A stretch of 64,000 nucleotides of DNA from Gnetum montanum (lineage: Eukaryota > Streptophyta > Gnetopsida > Gnetales > Gnetaceae). The stretch covers positions 84,956 through 148,955 of the forward strand of contig MNCI01023875.1 in assembly GCA_015680685.1 (NCBI GenBank), read 5' to 3'. The notes under the pieces were generated by a model. It made no database searches and was not told where the DNA came from. It was given only the letters and a program-made list of their open reading frames with translations. Both the position numbers and the translations under genes were made by a program. Shown in pieces: positions 25,341 to 36,400 of the stretch; the stretch's first letter is position 1; each line of letters starts with the position of its first letter.

Positions 25341-27520
25341 TAAAAACTATTAGGATCGTCCCTTATTTTGAGGTTGTGAGTATAACATATCCATATTTAA
25401 TAAAAACCTAGCTAAACTAAAAGCTCCATAGGAAAACATAAATGGCTAATTTCTACTATGTAAAAAGCCCAAATCAAGAAAATGTTATTTTAGGCAAAGC
25501 TATTTATGGAGGAGAGCTTAAGGATGTACTAGTCCAATTGATGTCGTAGGCCATGGATACATATCAAAAGAGCTTTAGTCTTCTTCTTAAAGTTAAGCTC
25601 AAGACTATGGTAAAGTTTTTCTAAAAAAGGGAAAAACTATATTTATAATGTTTTTACGAAGAAAGTTAGAAACTATAAACATGTATAAAAGCTTGTGGTT
25701 AAAAATAAAGCTCTTTTTCAAAGTATAAAGCTTATCCAAATCATTAAAAAGTTAACAAAGTTCTATTTTTCTTAAAGGTTAGAAAGCTTATGGTCATAAA
25801 AATTTATGGAATATTTTAGAGCTATTTTAGTAAAACTAGAGCTAGTACTGCTATAAGGTAGTAAAACTAATGAATGAAGATAACAGGGTTGTCTGATATT
25901 AAATGAAGATAGTAAAGAGCTATTATTTATGAGCTAAGCATAGAAAATATAGAGCTATTGTCATTGATGCACAAACTGAAATGACCAATTGCCTCCATTC
26001 ATGATAAACTTTAATATTTTCTTAAACTTTGTACCCAATAGTATTAATGGGAAAAGGTGAACAATGGAAATGACTTTCCAACTTGCAACTTCATCTCTAC
26101 AATGAACATTAAACCAATATAGCTTCTATCCTCTTAACTCCCTCCTCCTAAAAGATCTATAATGCCTTGAAAGAATAGCTCAAATGTGTTTACAATAAAA
26201 TGAAAACTACAAGCTCATTCTTGTGGATTCTGTTTTGGATTTTTGTCTACCTCAGAATTTTCTTCCTTGCTCTTATTCTTTCTTTTTTGTCCTCTTTCTA
26301 AAAAATTTCTATTTTTTTCTCAAAGATTGGTGAATTGTATGTCTCTAATTTGAGATAGGATAATGTGTTTCACTTCTAATTGCTTTATCCCTATGGATTT
26401 GAAGAGAATTTTACAGTGGAGGAGGTTAGCCGTTCTAGCAATTAAACCACCTTAAAAGCTTTGTCTACTTTGTTATTTTTGTTAGAGCTACTTATTCTTC
26501 TGAGATAATTCTTTTTTAGTTTTAGGGTTTTCGTTACATTTTGACTAGCAATTTTTTTATATATTTGGCCCTAATTCATTCCCCCTCTTAATGCCTTAAG
26601 CTCTATCTAGGAAACAATAAGTTATTGTTACCTTCTCTTAATACAATTTAAATATATATTACTTGCTTTACAAATCTTTTAACAAGTTCTTAAATTTTCA
26701 TTGTTGATTTGTCTACAACTATATTTTACTAATTCTCTACTTCTTAGTTATTTTATTTACAGGAATGGTGTCTTAGATAGTTTGGGCATGTGCAAAGAAG
26801 TTAAAATAATGAGCCTATAAAAGAAGGTTGCTACATTATTCTTCTAGAACTATTTTCAAAAGGAAGACTAAAAAAATGAAGTAAAGAATGATTGAAAATT
26901 ATTTATTGAAATTACAAATAAACAATGATGTAGCNAAATGATGTCGCTCTTCATACATACAAATGGTAAATTTGAGTTCATGTAGCCAACGTCATTTTAT
27001 TGAGATAAGGCTATGATGATGATGACTAGTTTATATTTTCTAATTTTGACCCATATTGTTTCATAAATATTACAAGACAAAATTTGTAATTAACCATAGT
27101 ATGATTTTCATTTAAGAGCCACCTCCCTTTGTTGTTAATTTCCAACCTTGGATGAATTAATAACATGATAGGTGGTAGTAGCAATAAAATATGATGGAAT
27201 GATTATATAATCATCAACAACAATGAAACACAATCAATAGTAGTAATAAATGTCAATGCACAAGAATAAACATTGAAATAGTTCACTAGTGAAGAATGAT
27301 GATTGCAATTTTAAAATCAAGGATAAAAAACCACACTTTGATACTATGTTAAATTTTAAATTTAAAATAAAAAATAAAGAAACACATTATGCATAAAGGG
27401 GAGGGAACTAAAATCAAAAATAAGATTCCACATTCTAGGGGGGTGGGGATGTTTAAACATTAAATAATTAAAATATATATATAACCCAAAATATATAATC
27501 TAATTAGAACTTATAACTTA
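25340..27520. other. No supported gene; one ambiguous base
   Basis: AT-rich sequence without a recognisable product. A single N at 26935 marks an unresolved base. Confidence 0.5.
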
Positions 27521-27530
27521 GCATTGACCA

Positions 27531-27668
27531 TCAAAATCAAACCCATAATTCAGAGCTTTCAAATCAAGAGTTTTACCACTAGGCCAACACCTCATTATAG
27601 GCCAAATCATGCTCTACAATATGGTACTTTACCAATGAGGTGTTAGCCTAGTGGTAAGACTCTTGAGC
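27531..27668. repeat. Head-to-head tRNA-derived inverted repeat
   Basis: On the minus strand (27600 down to 27531) lies a tRNA-like sequence with an RNA polymerase III A-box, TGGCCTAGTGG (27586-27576), and a decayed B-box, GGTTTGATTTT (27541-27531 region). On the plus strand a second A-box half, TAGCCTAGTGG (27644-27654), sits in GAGGTGTTAGCCTAGTGGTA. Thus two related tRNA heads face each other about 50 bp apart. The B-box differs from GGTTCGANNCC by C-to-T type changes. This looks like a decayed tRNA pseudogene or SINE head, not a functional tRNA. Confidence 0.6.
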
Positions 27669-27669
27669 A

Positions 27670-28440
27670 AAATTTAATTCCTTATTTCTTTTATCAAAAA
27701 TTATATTGAATAATTGCTAATATTATTCTAAACCAAAGAATATGCTCTAAAGATATAGTTAGGAATTGTAGAGATTTTCTAAGGACCTTTTAAAACTAGT
27801 GCAATTTAACAATTTGATTATTAAGCATTCACTTTTCTTTAATATAAAAGATTCTAGAGTGTTGCAAAAAAGAGCATATAAAAGTATGTTCATTAGTGAA
27901 CTTGTTGAAAAATTTAGATTAGACATAAAAATTTAGAGTTTAATTATAAATGATTAACACTGTATACTTATGTATAAATGACCTAGAGCATGTTGCACTC
28001 TTGTAACATTACCTCATTACTTTCCATAAGTAACTTAAATATTGTACTTATGTATTGTAATTATATATTTTGTTATACCTTTCATAGCTTGCATATTATT
28101 TCTTTGCTGAATGTTTTAAATCAATATACATCAGAAAGAAAAAAAAATTATGCATCTTATTTGCAAAGATATTAATAAAAGAAGTCATCAAGTATTCTTA
28201 CTCACAAACATATAAAACGAGGCTAGGCTAATCAACAATAATTTTAGCATTATTGGAAGAAAGTAGGTTAATTATAGTACAAAGTGATAGATATAGCACA
28301 AAGAAAAGAATCCAATGTAATGCAAAAAATCGTATCGTAGCAAGTATTTAAATCTAGCGATAAGTTAATTCAACAAATTCAGACCCAAAAAATGATATTG
28401 GTAATGTTAGTTGATACAATTTTTTCCCACAAACTATGGA
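27670..28440. other. Region downstream of the NLR gene; no supported gene
   Basis: AT-rich. The plus-strand open frame 27990-28175 is low complexity. The 3' untranslated region of the minus-strand NLR would fall in about 28531-28300. Confidence 0.45.
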
Positions 28441-28531
28441 TACTGGATTTGCGGTTCTGCCATTAATTGGTAAAAGCACAATCAATGACCGGTTTGAAAA
28501 ACATTTTGAAAAATCCTTAATCTAATAACCA

Positions 28532-29221
28532 TTAGAAAATGCAATTGACTTGTACATCTTTCTTGTCAATATGATGCCACCGCTCTGTAAGTTTTGGACA
28601 ACGGCGGATGTCCAGGTATTTCAGAGATTTCATGTGAGCAAACACGTCCACCCATGTTACTTCCAGTCCGATGCATCCGCTCACATCCAGCAGTTGCAAA
28701 GATGGTAAGGAATGAAAGGATGATCCTAATTCCCTCAGATTTTGACAATTTTTCAGCAACAAATTCTGGAGGGAGACCAGCCTGTCAATATTTTGGAAAA
28801 GTTGTACAAGGCCTTTGCAGCCACTCAGGTCCAATGATTCCAAAGATGAGAGCTGCCCCAATCCTTCAGGGAGGTCCATAAGCTTATCACAATCTCGCAC
28901 AAATAATCTCCTCAGGCCTACGCAGTTTCCGATGCTCTGTGGAAAGTTTTGCAACGGCACCTTTTCTAAGACGATATGTCTGAGACGAGGGAAGAGATGA
29001 AATTCATCGGGCACCTCTTTCAACCTCTTGCAATCATGTATAGCCAGCATTGACAAGGATGTTATGTTTGGCAACACACCCACCGGTATCTCCGTTAAAT
29101 ACTCTCCGTTAAGTTCTAAAACTTCTATCTTTGGTACGTGCTCTGACGCACCCATGGCAATGGCAGGTCCTTCAATGGCCTCGACATAATATATGTCTAA
29201 CTCCATTAAAGATGGTGGCAT
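28532..29221 (-). CDS. NLR exon 7: leucine-rich repeats and stop
   Basis: 229 codons plus stop, after acceptor TTGCCATGTGTTTAG. It contains about seven LRRs of the plant L--L-L--C--L--LP type: for example SLSMLAIHDCKRLKEVPDE, LRRLFVRDCDKLMDLPEG, LESLDLSGCKGLVQL, LQNLLLKNCQNLREL and LQLLDVSGCIGLE. It ends with LTERWHHIDKKDVQVNCIF. The LRRs are thought to sense ligands or restrain activation. The exon is intact and shows no TAG-type decay, unlike the neighbouring retroelements. Confidence 0.88.
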   Translation of the reverse strand: MPPSLMELDIYYVEAIEGPAIAMGASEHVPKIEVLELNGEYLTEIPVGVLPNITSLSMLAIHDCKRLKEVPDEFHLFPRLRHIVLEKVPLQNFPQSIGNCVGLRRLFVRDCDKLMDLPEGLGQLSSLESLDLSGCKGLVQLFQNIDRLVSLQNLLLKNCQNLRELGSSFHSLPSLQLLDVSGCIGLEVTWVDVFAHMKSLKYLDIRRCPKLTERWHHIDKKDVQVNCIF

Positions 29222-29340
29222 CTAAACACATGGCAACCCAGGGATATGTTTCCTTAATTTAGAATTATTTCAAGTTAAAAATTAATAATAATAATGCAAA
29301 GTAAAGTGCATGCATCAAGAAAACAACGTTTTTAGCGTAC

Positions 29341-29637
29341 CTTATCCAACACCACCGTGCTCGTTGTTGCAAATGCCAACCACCGCAATTGGCTGCATTG
29401 GCTCAGCTCAAATGGTGGCTTCTGCAACAGACACAACCAACAAATAAGCCTCGAGAAGGTAGCCTTGCATTCTCCTTGGATCTCTATAACATCGCTTTGG
29501 AAAGATGCGGTAGTGGAATTGCAAAATATGCGCAAAGAGGAAGACATGGCATCCAAACTCTCACAAGACAACTGCAAGGGTTCCTCAGGGGTCTCCTCAA
29601 GATATACGCCCATCACACCTTGCAGCACATCAACGTC
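29341..29637 (-). CDS. NLR exon 6: NB-ARC to LRR linker
   Basis: 99 codons, phase 0, with acceptor CTACCTGCAG and donor AAG|GTACGC. It includes VLQGVMGVYLEETPEEPLQL and ends with an LRR-like LSQCSQLRWLAFATTSTVVL. The block lies where NLRs have the transition from the winged-helix region to the first LRRs. No stops. Confidence 0.8.
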
Positions 29638-29799
29638 CTGCAGGTAGCTTGTCATGTGCATCATAATAATAACAATAATGCAATATATATATATATATAT
29701 TGATCATGAATCATCTACGCATTCATGGTAAACTTCCCAATCCAAAATAGCAAGGCAGCCGCCATTAAATTTGGATTGAATTAAATTAAAGATTTATAC

Positions 29800-30873
29800 C
29801 TTAGTGCTCGTGGACGGCATCTGCGGCAACCTCTGAAATTGGGAGATGAAGGTGATTCTGTTACGCATATATCTTTCCCTGGCCCTCTCTAAAATAACGT
29901 CGTGTACCTGCAATGCATTTTCTTCCTCTGTTTGGATTACCATAAATTCATAATATTGCCAAGGTCGGCTTTTCACAAGAGCTCTGTTCTCTAAAAGTTG
30001 CATGGTATCCACTCCAAATAGCCTTTCCATATCCAACCATAGCCAGCGTCCATTCGAGAAGAACGCGCAGATATCAAGGAATGCATGCTGATAGTGCTCT
30101 TGCAAATCATTGAAAGCAAATGAAAATATATCCACGTTACACCCACCGAAACGCTGCGCCTGGGAGTGTCTACGTTCGTCTCTGACAACCTGCAGAGCCT
30201 TGGCTTTATCTTTGTTGTGCGATATACATCTGCCAACTAGTTCTATCAGCAAAGGAACTCCCCCGCAAATGTTCACTGCAACATCATGCTGGTCAATTTC
30301 ACTGATTTCAGTTGAGGCATCATCTCCCATGTGAGTCTTTAGCACTTCTTGGGCTTGTTTATTGGGCAACGAATCCACAGGAAACAGCTTTACGTTGGGC
30401 ATGGTCAAGCCATTTTGCACAGAGGCATCTCTGGCTGTGATAAGCAGCCGCAGTTTTTTGGAGGAGCTCAGTTGCCGGGGCAAACACCTGGCAAGCTCTT
30501 GAATACCCAGTACATTATCTAAGTAGATCACACAAGAATGAGTCTTCAGGCAATCCAGCAGCAGCATCTGGCCTTGAGTGGGAGATTCTGGCTCTGTTGT
30601 TTCTTTTTGTAATATAGCGTCTCTGATCTTTTTCTGCACTTTTGTTAACTGGGGTTTGCTTTCTACGGTGTCATATAGCACTGCCCTGCAAAATCTAAAA
30701 TCATCTACATCTTCCAAACTTGCATACACTGCATCTGCAACTTGCATACACTGCATCTGCAAGTGTAGTCTTGCCAATGCCACCAAACCCGTATACAATC
30801 ACGGCTACAGCTTTATTATCACTCTCCAATTCTAACAGGCCTATAACATTCTCCAAACTCTCCATGGAAATTA
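29800..30873 (-). CDS. NLR exon 5: NB-ARC domain with frameshifting duplication
   Basis: The exon begins after acceptor GATACAG and ends at AAG|GTATAA. The first frame runs from ISMESLENVIGLLELE through the P-loop GFGGIGKTT to LADAVYAS, then fails at a stop near 30701. From the second repeat copy onward, the next frame is open for over 300 codons. It carries kinase-2 CVIYLDNV, RNBS-B LRLLITARD, GLPL-type CGGVPL, RNBS-D HAFLDICAFF and VHD in LQVHDVIL. Dropping one 22-bp unit joins the two frames and also restores phase 0 at the exon end. That double agreement argues that the ancestral exon lacked the duplication. Confidence 0.85.
30719..30762. repeat. Perfect 22-bp tandem duplication in the NB-ARC exon
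   Basis: Positions 30719-30740 and 30741-30762 are identical 22-mers, starting CTTGCATACACTG and ending CATCTGCAA on the plus strand. They encode the residues just after the P-loop. Because 22 is not a multiple of three, the copy causes a frameshift. Identity between the copies means the event is recent, or that it arose in sequencing or assembly. Confidence 0.98.
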
Positions 30874-31439
30874 CTGTATCCATTCACAATAACATTAACT
30901 TAATGAAATAATAATGAGGTGAGGATGCATATTTCAAAATTAAAAATTCATAGACTCAGAAATCTGAGATTAACCACACTACAATAAGTCAACCCATTCA
31001 AAATGGGATCGATCATATAATTGGTTATAAACTTATATTTTTATATTTGATTTTTCAGGTTTGAAATGGTGTTGCTCACTCTCAGCCACTGCACTGAATG
31101 TTCTACAATTGAATTCTCATTTAAAATAAACTTTACCATGGAATAAAATTGGAAAAGGCCGTAGTCAAACTTTGATGGATATATGTTTTTCTTTCCTAAT
31201 TCTGCTTATTCAAATCTGATTTTTATAACAAATTATTTCCATATTCCCTATTCAATTTTAAAAATTACCTTGCAATTTTCCTGATCCCATCCCGTTTTTC
31301 AATCTATGATTCATACTAAGAAAATTCAGAAAATATTAACTACAGTTGTTAGCTCTTAGATTTATATGCTAATAAAATATTCCTATTTCAAGAGATTCAA
31401 GGAAAAGAAATGAAACAGGCAAGGCATTTGGTAACTAAC

Positions 31440-31589
31440 CTACATGACATGGGTAAAACTGTTTCCTTGGAAATACTTCCACGGTCTCTTGATCATTGTA
31501 TAAATGAAAAACTACTTGGAACATAAGATGTCTATACATCTTGTCTAAATCTTCCTTTAGCTCTTGCAAATGCTTTTTATCCACTTGAG
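31440..31589 (-). CDS. NLR exon 4: end of N-terminal helical domain
   Basis: 150 nt, acceptor ATTCTTTGCAG and donor GTAG|GTTAGT. The product reads QVDKKHLQELKEDLDKMYRH, LMFQVVFHLYNDQETVEVFP, RKQFYPCHV. It is a charged amphipathic helix followed by a short tail. It leaves one base, which exon 5 completes as a Val codon, in exact phase agreement. The exon was missed by simple open-frame searches. Confidence 0.72.
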
Positions 31590-31708
31590 CTGCAAAGAAT
31601 CTGCATTTTAATTGTTAATGGATCATGTAAGATATTCTAAGAAAAAATCATCTCTATACATGATGCATTTATTGAAAGCAAAACAATTAAAAAAAATTAT
31701 AGCTACAC

Positions 31709-32039
31709 ACTTAAACCAGTTAGAAGATGTGCATTGTGAAAAACACATAATTGTTCCTTGAAAAATTAAATGCAATGCCTCTTCCATGAATGGAGCGAGT
31801 TGTTCCTTGATTTTAGGCTTTTTCTTTATTTTCTGAAGGTATTCAGTGAGACGGGACATCTCATCCAAAAGACCAATACACTCTGATTTATTTGATGAAA
31901 TGAGATCGACTCTGTCCAAAACAAAACCCACAGCCACCAGGCTGGCTGCCACCCAGTGGGCTTTGCCAACCCCATTTAACAAGGTTTTGGCAACACTCTT
32001 CAAAACATCACCTCCAGCAGTACCAGATATTGAATCTTT
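31709..32039 (-). CDS. NLR exon 3: start of N-terminal helical domain
   Basis: 331 nt, preceded by acceptor TCTTGAGCAACAG. It encodes amphipathic helices such as KSVAKTLLNGVGKAHWVAASL, GFVLDRVDLISSNKSECIGL and EQLAPFMEEALHLIFQG. The pattern recalls HeLo/RPW8-type four-helix bundles found at the N-termini of some plant cell-death proteins, but that is inference from composition and helix spacing. The proposed end (AAGT|GTGTAG at 31709) is the only nearby donor I found that keeps the frame into exon 4 without a stop or a weaker splice site. It remains tentative. Confidence 0.65.
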
Positions 32040-32187
32040 CTGTTGCTCAAGAGAAACAGAATAATCATTTTGGTGTTTAATTTGACAACTATCATTAGCA
32101 CTCATGACTATATAGTGAATAGTAAGAAATAGTTTAACAGTGACTAATGCAAATTATTTTTATTTTATTTTGGCACAGAGAACTCAC

Positions 32188-32313
32188 CAGGCTAGAAGCA
32201 GCATCAGCAGATTCAGAGCAAAAGTCTTTTATCTTAGAAATTTCCGTAGTGTTGATCAATTTCCAGCATCTCACATTGGGCTTATTTGAACGAGAAGATG
32301 AAAAGGGATATCC
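32188..32313 (-). CDS. NLR exon 2
   Basis: 42 codons, phase 0 at both ends, with acceptor AATGCAG and donor CTG|GTGAGT. It starts GYPFSSSRSNKP and ends ADAASSL. No domain is recognisable; it links the disordered region to the helical domain. Too short for most open-frame scans; the phase match with exons 1 and 3 supports it. Confidence 0.75.
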
Positions 32314-35300
32314 CTGCATTCAAGATGGCAGGCATAAATTGAATGGGTTTCGGTTTGAAAATGATTCAGAAACTAGATGAAAAAGGTATTGAAATAAAAT
32401 GAAATGAAGCTTTATGATGTTGGAAGACCCATACTATGTAGTGGACAGATATTACATTTTCATGAAAAAATAAAAATATACTTTACAAATTGTCTCAAAT
32501 GGATAGTTATAGCACAAGAACGAAATACATAACTCATCTTTAAGGGTTCTCGATCTACACAACCTACAAATACATTTTTCTCAGAGGAGTTGAATCTATC
32601 TTCCACTTCCAAATTTAATATCATGAGAACTGTTTGGAAACTTAAGATCATGAACTTCTACATCTAGTTTATTAGATCTAATGTGGTGTAAGTAAAATTG
32701 TCTTTTGCCTTCCAAATTACCCCACATCTGTGTTAAAATCTTCTACTTACAAATTAGAAAACCAAAATTTTTTATCCGTTCTAATAGTTGTTGACTCATC
32801 TTATTAATACTAGCATCTACAAAATCTAGCTTTGGGTCCAGTTATGATCTTCAACAATGTTTGAAGTACAAACATTATGTTACCATTGAATAATTTTTGT
32901 TGACTGTGAACCTATTCTTGCATTAAAATCTGCACAAATAATACTGAACCTTTTGCTACGAATTTTACAATATCTTTGCCTAAGAATCAAACAGGATGAT
33001 TATAAGACAACTCTATAAAATCATACAATGTAGCATCTCTAGGAGCAAAATAGCATACAACAAGAAAAGCTCAACCATGTTGACATAAGATTTTTAGCCA
33101 AAACATATTATTTATGATTATCAATTATTTTTAAAAGCACACAATTTTCAAGAGATTTTTCCACTAACACTACAATGCTCCCAAAAAGTATACCTCTTTG
33201 ACCTACTCTTGTATTTGTTGCAACAAATTTAATAAATCCAAGAACTACAGAATTTACAAAATCAATATCTTCCTAAGTTTTAACAAAACCAAAAACATTA
33301 AACCTAACAAAAAACGAATATTATTTAAAGAAACAACTTTATTTGGAATTCCATCATCAATGTTAAGAAATCCACACCTTAAAAGGGCCTATACCCTTTT
33401 TGAATAATTTTTGGAATACTACTTATGTGTAATAATTGCCATGTTGCTAGCATTTAGTTATGCTACAAAATCCTGTTCACAAGGTGCCTTAAAGTTTTGC
33501 TATTGTTCAGCTCTTTCTACTTTCTAGTAAGAACTTCATTTATACAAACATAATCAAGTGAACATAATAATTAAAATGGTTAAAACCTATGCCCTGGAGA
33601 TTTGCTATTCCAGATAAATTTTCACGAACTGTTCACGTTGGATTCAGGAGCGCATACATAAGCGCATTAAATCCGCAATGGGTACGTATTTCATAATTTT
33701 CAATGAAATTTTGTCTGGATCAGTACATATACATTGAAATGGTCGCCTTGCCTTGCCTCATATTATTATTGCCTTGTTCTCAATGTCTGCATTGTGCATT
33801 AAAATCATACTTGTCTTCTCCTGCTCTGAATCTTCCCAGAAACTTCATTTCATTGTTAAGTGGCCAGCAAGTAACCAGATTCATGGCATCGGCATGACAC
33901 AGACCACAGAAAACAGAGTACAAATGAATAAACAAACAGAGGGAAATCACAAAAGGGGTACTTTTCGTAACCGAAGGCCAAAGGGCCAAATTTGGGTCAT
34001 ACGGAAATCAAGTTTGGCACGGGGCTGCGAGGTAAACATTGCATTTGCATGGACTGGCCTTTGGGAGCCTCAAAGGTTCTGCCATGACTCATGCATGTTT
34101 ATTGGTCATTGCTGGTTCTTGCTCTTTTTCCCATATCTCTGCGGAAAAAAAAAAAACAAAAACAAAACAAAACAGGGTCATCGTCATGGGTCATGAGTCA
34201 TTAACACGATGACGAGTGGATGTTTGTTCAACTTTTTTCAAAATTTGTTTGCTTATGGGCCAACCATGCCCACCAGCACATGGCCAATGGCCATATGCAA
34301 GGTTATAGTGCTCTGTTTTTACTTTCCCCTTCATCATGACTAGTGTCAATTCCCCATTGTCTCAAAGGTTTTCAATCATCATGAGGTGAGTTACTTGGTT
34401 GTGCCTAGTTTAGTTAAGTTGTGTATTTTTATAATGTGGTTGTCTTCAACATGGCCCTATGGCACTACTCACATGTCGTAATTGAACAAAAGTATTTGTA
34501 GATCTGATTTGTTATAAATTTGGTTGGGGCTTGAGGCTTAATTTCATTTTTAAAAAGACTAAATTGAGTAAAAAAAAGGTTTCATTTTATTGCTATCATT
34601 TTGGTTGTTGCAAAAATTATATGTTTAGGCAGATTATGGCTCTTGAATAAGGAAAGGGATTCCATGCCCTCCATACCTTTGCAAATTTTCTTGCTTCAAT
34701 GTAATGGTGATATTGCAATCTTTGAAATTTTTAAGCATTAACAATATTTTGGATTTACATTGTACTTATTCCATATTCTACAATGTTTTTTTATGATATA
34801 TGAGATAATTTTTTAGAAAAACTAATATATTTAAATTTTTTCTATCACATCCCCAGCTATTAACCCGCCCCACTTTTTCTTGAGACACATGTACCCAAAC
34901 ACGTTGAGAATCACAAATCCTCAATTCCTGGCTTTCACGAATCAGATTCTTTTGATGCATAGGTTAAAACCTTGTAAACACTATTTACGATTGAAAGATA
35001 AAAATATTTACAAGGCTTCACAACGGTACAAGCCATGGTGGCCAAAGATGGGAAAGGTAAAGGTGCAAGGTTAAAGAAGAATAGAAAGTTAGAGATGCAA
35101 CCTCAAAGAATGAAGAGAAAGAGCTACATAAAGGGGGAGAGAGAGCGGAAGAGCTAAGAAAGTCGATAAAGAACCTTAGAAAGGAAAATATGAAGGTAAG
35201 GAATTATCGGTAACTTAATTTTCTTAAGTAACTGCAATGCAACAACCAACCGTTTACTGCCTGCTTATGGATTTACTAAAATAATTTATTTCATTTTTAT

Positions 35301-35531
35301 TAAAAAGCCGATTTAATTCTGCAATTACTCTACTTTTCAGGATTACTCGCGAGTTGACTGGGCTGTCTAGGAAAGAGAGATCCCCGTCAATCGCGACAGG
35401 TTAAACATCACTTAAAATTTACAAGTGATATCTTATCCCTGTAAATCTCATTTTTTCTCATTTACAAAAATGAGATACTGCTCGGTAAAAGAAAAGAACG
35501 TGAGACGTGAGAGAGATGCACAAAAACGTAC
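32314..35531 (-). other. NLR intron 1 (3.2 kb)
   Basis: The donor is GTACGT and the acceptor TGAATGCAG. A first intron this long fits a large plant genome. The open frames within it (for example 33753-34196 plus and 34778-34960 minus) show no domain and are treated as noise. An A-rich run with CAAAA words lies at about 34146-34173. A GA-rich stretch lies at about 35060-35170. Confidence 0.7.
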
Positions 35532-36029
35532 CTTAGCGAAGGATAAAAGGGCACGGATATCTGCAGCAAGCAAGTCCAGCTCTGCATCAATCCCGTCCTC
35601 TGCCGTGTGTAGAATACTCTGGTGTGCATGATACGCAGAAGAGGAAGAAGAAGTTGAGGCTTCTCCAGATATGCGATTCGTGGATGTGACGGTGGAAGTC
35701 TGAACTTCCTTTGCTGCTGCTGCTGCAACAGCAGTTGTTGTTGGATGAATAGAAGCAGCAGCAGTAGCAGAAGATGTAGAAAACGCTTGGTCGTGAGCAG
35801 GGATGGTTCTTGTTACTTCCCCAGCTGGAAGGTCAGCAGCAACAACAGAAGCTCTTGCATCCTTTTGTGGTCGTGATATTTGATGATGCTGTGAAGAATC
35901 CACAACTGGAATCCATGGCACTCCTTGTGGAACCTTCGGCCTTGCAGGAGAATCACGATCAGTGCAATCCCAGCAACTGGAGCAGCCGCAGCAACCAGAA
36001 CAAGGGCGTGCGGAGCATGTATTACCCAT
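35532..36029 (-). CDS. NLR exon 1: Met-Gly-Asn-Thr-Cys start and low-complexity linker
   Basis: 166 codons, phase 0, ending at a strong donor AAG|GTACGT. I chose the ATG at 36029 because it gives MGNTCSARPC, where Gly2 fits N-myristoylation and the many Cys (a Cys-rich stretch to about residue 24) fit palmitoylation. An in-frame ATG five codons upstream would hide that signal. The rest is rich in Ala, Ser and Thr, with an Ala run near residues 100-107 and a Ser run near 130, so it is probably disordered. The last about 20 residues (AELDLLAADIRALLSFAK) look helical. Membrane anchoring is inferred, not shown. Confidence 0.75.
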
Positions 36030-36400
36030 TGTATTACTACGCAAGAGCTTGAGCTTGAATGAATCAAACTACAGAGAGAGATATCAAACGATAGTGATGA
36101 TCTTGGAAAACAAGTTAAAATAACAGAACACAAGAGTCCAGACGCCTCAACTGAAAAAAATGAAGTTTTTGATGAACTGAAAAAATGCGTCTCTCGAGTT
36201 CTTGCAAGCGAAGCAAAGTATGCCAAATTGAACAGACTTGCATCAAATCCAATCACTGCAAATAAAAGGAAAGCTTAGGAACAACCCGCCAATCACAGAG
36301 ACATCTAATTGTTGAAGGATCACAGCAGGGACAGGCCTACAATCTTTCTTACTGGTAATCGTTGACCATGTAAAGTTTAATATCTCGTAATGCACGCCAA
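36030..36400 (-). promoter_or_regulatory. Immediate 5' flank of the NLR gene
   Basis: No convincing TATA box is seen on the minus strand. A TTGACC word at 36362-36367, and another at 36614-36619 in the repeat block, match the W-box core bound by WRKY factors, which often control defence genes. Such short words occur by chance, so the role is only suggested. Confidence 0.3.

Larger units (their letters stand above)
28532..36029 (-). pseudogene. Seven-exon NLR immune receptor (acylated N-terminus, helical domain, NB-ARC, LRR), frame broken by a 22-bp duplication
   Basis: NLR proteins sense pathogen activity, with NB-ARC as an ATP/ADP switch. Seven exons join with consistent phases: 36029-35532, 32313-32188, 32039-31709, 31589-31440, 30873-29800, 29637-29341, 29221-28532. 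Ignoring one 22-bp repeat copy, the model is 3144 nt, 1047 residues. Features: MGNTCS acylation-type start; Ala/Ser/Thr-rich linker; helical region about 215-360; P-loop GFGGIGKTT 397-405; kinase-2 VIYLDNV about 476; LITARD about 506; GGVPL 565-569; FLDICAFF 626-633; VHD 684-686; LRRs about 819-1047. The NB-ARC motifs look TIR-NLR-like, yet no TIR domain is present. As written, the duplication (30719-30762) shifts the frame and stops translation after about 425 residues. Pseudogene, variant allele and assembly error all remain possible. The exon 3/4 junction is the least certain. Confidence 0.85.

Noticed and set aside
29357-29703. Plus-strand open frames over NLR exon 6
   Set aside because: They are shadows of the minus-strand exon; their ends run into microsatellite-like (AT)n and AAT words.
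33753-34196. 147-codon plus-strand open frame in NLR intron 1
   Set aside because: No domain, ends in a Lys/Asn-rich translation of an A-rich run, and lies inside an intron supported by strong splice sites.
28532-36029. TIR or Rx-type coiled-coil domain in the NLR
   Set aside because: No TIR motifs and no EDVID motif were visible in exons 1-4, despite the TIR-NLR-like NB-ARC.
35813-36256. 147-codon minus-strand open frame overlapping NLR exon 1
   Set aside because: Out of frame with the MGNTCS reading, low-complexity Leu/Ser text, and no splice phase agreement.
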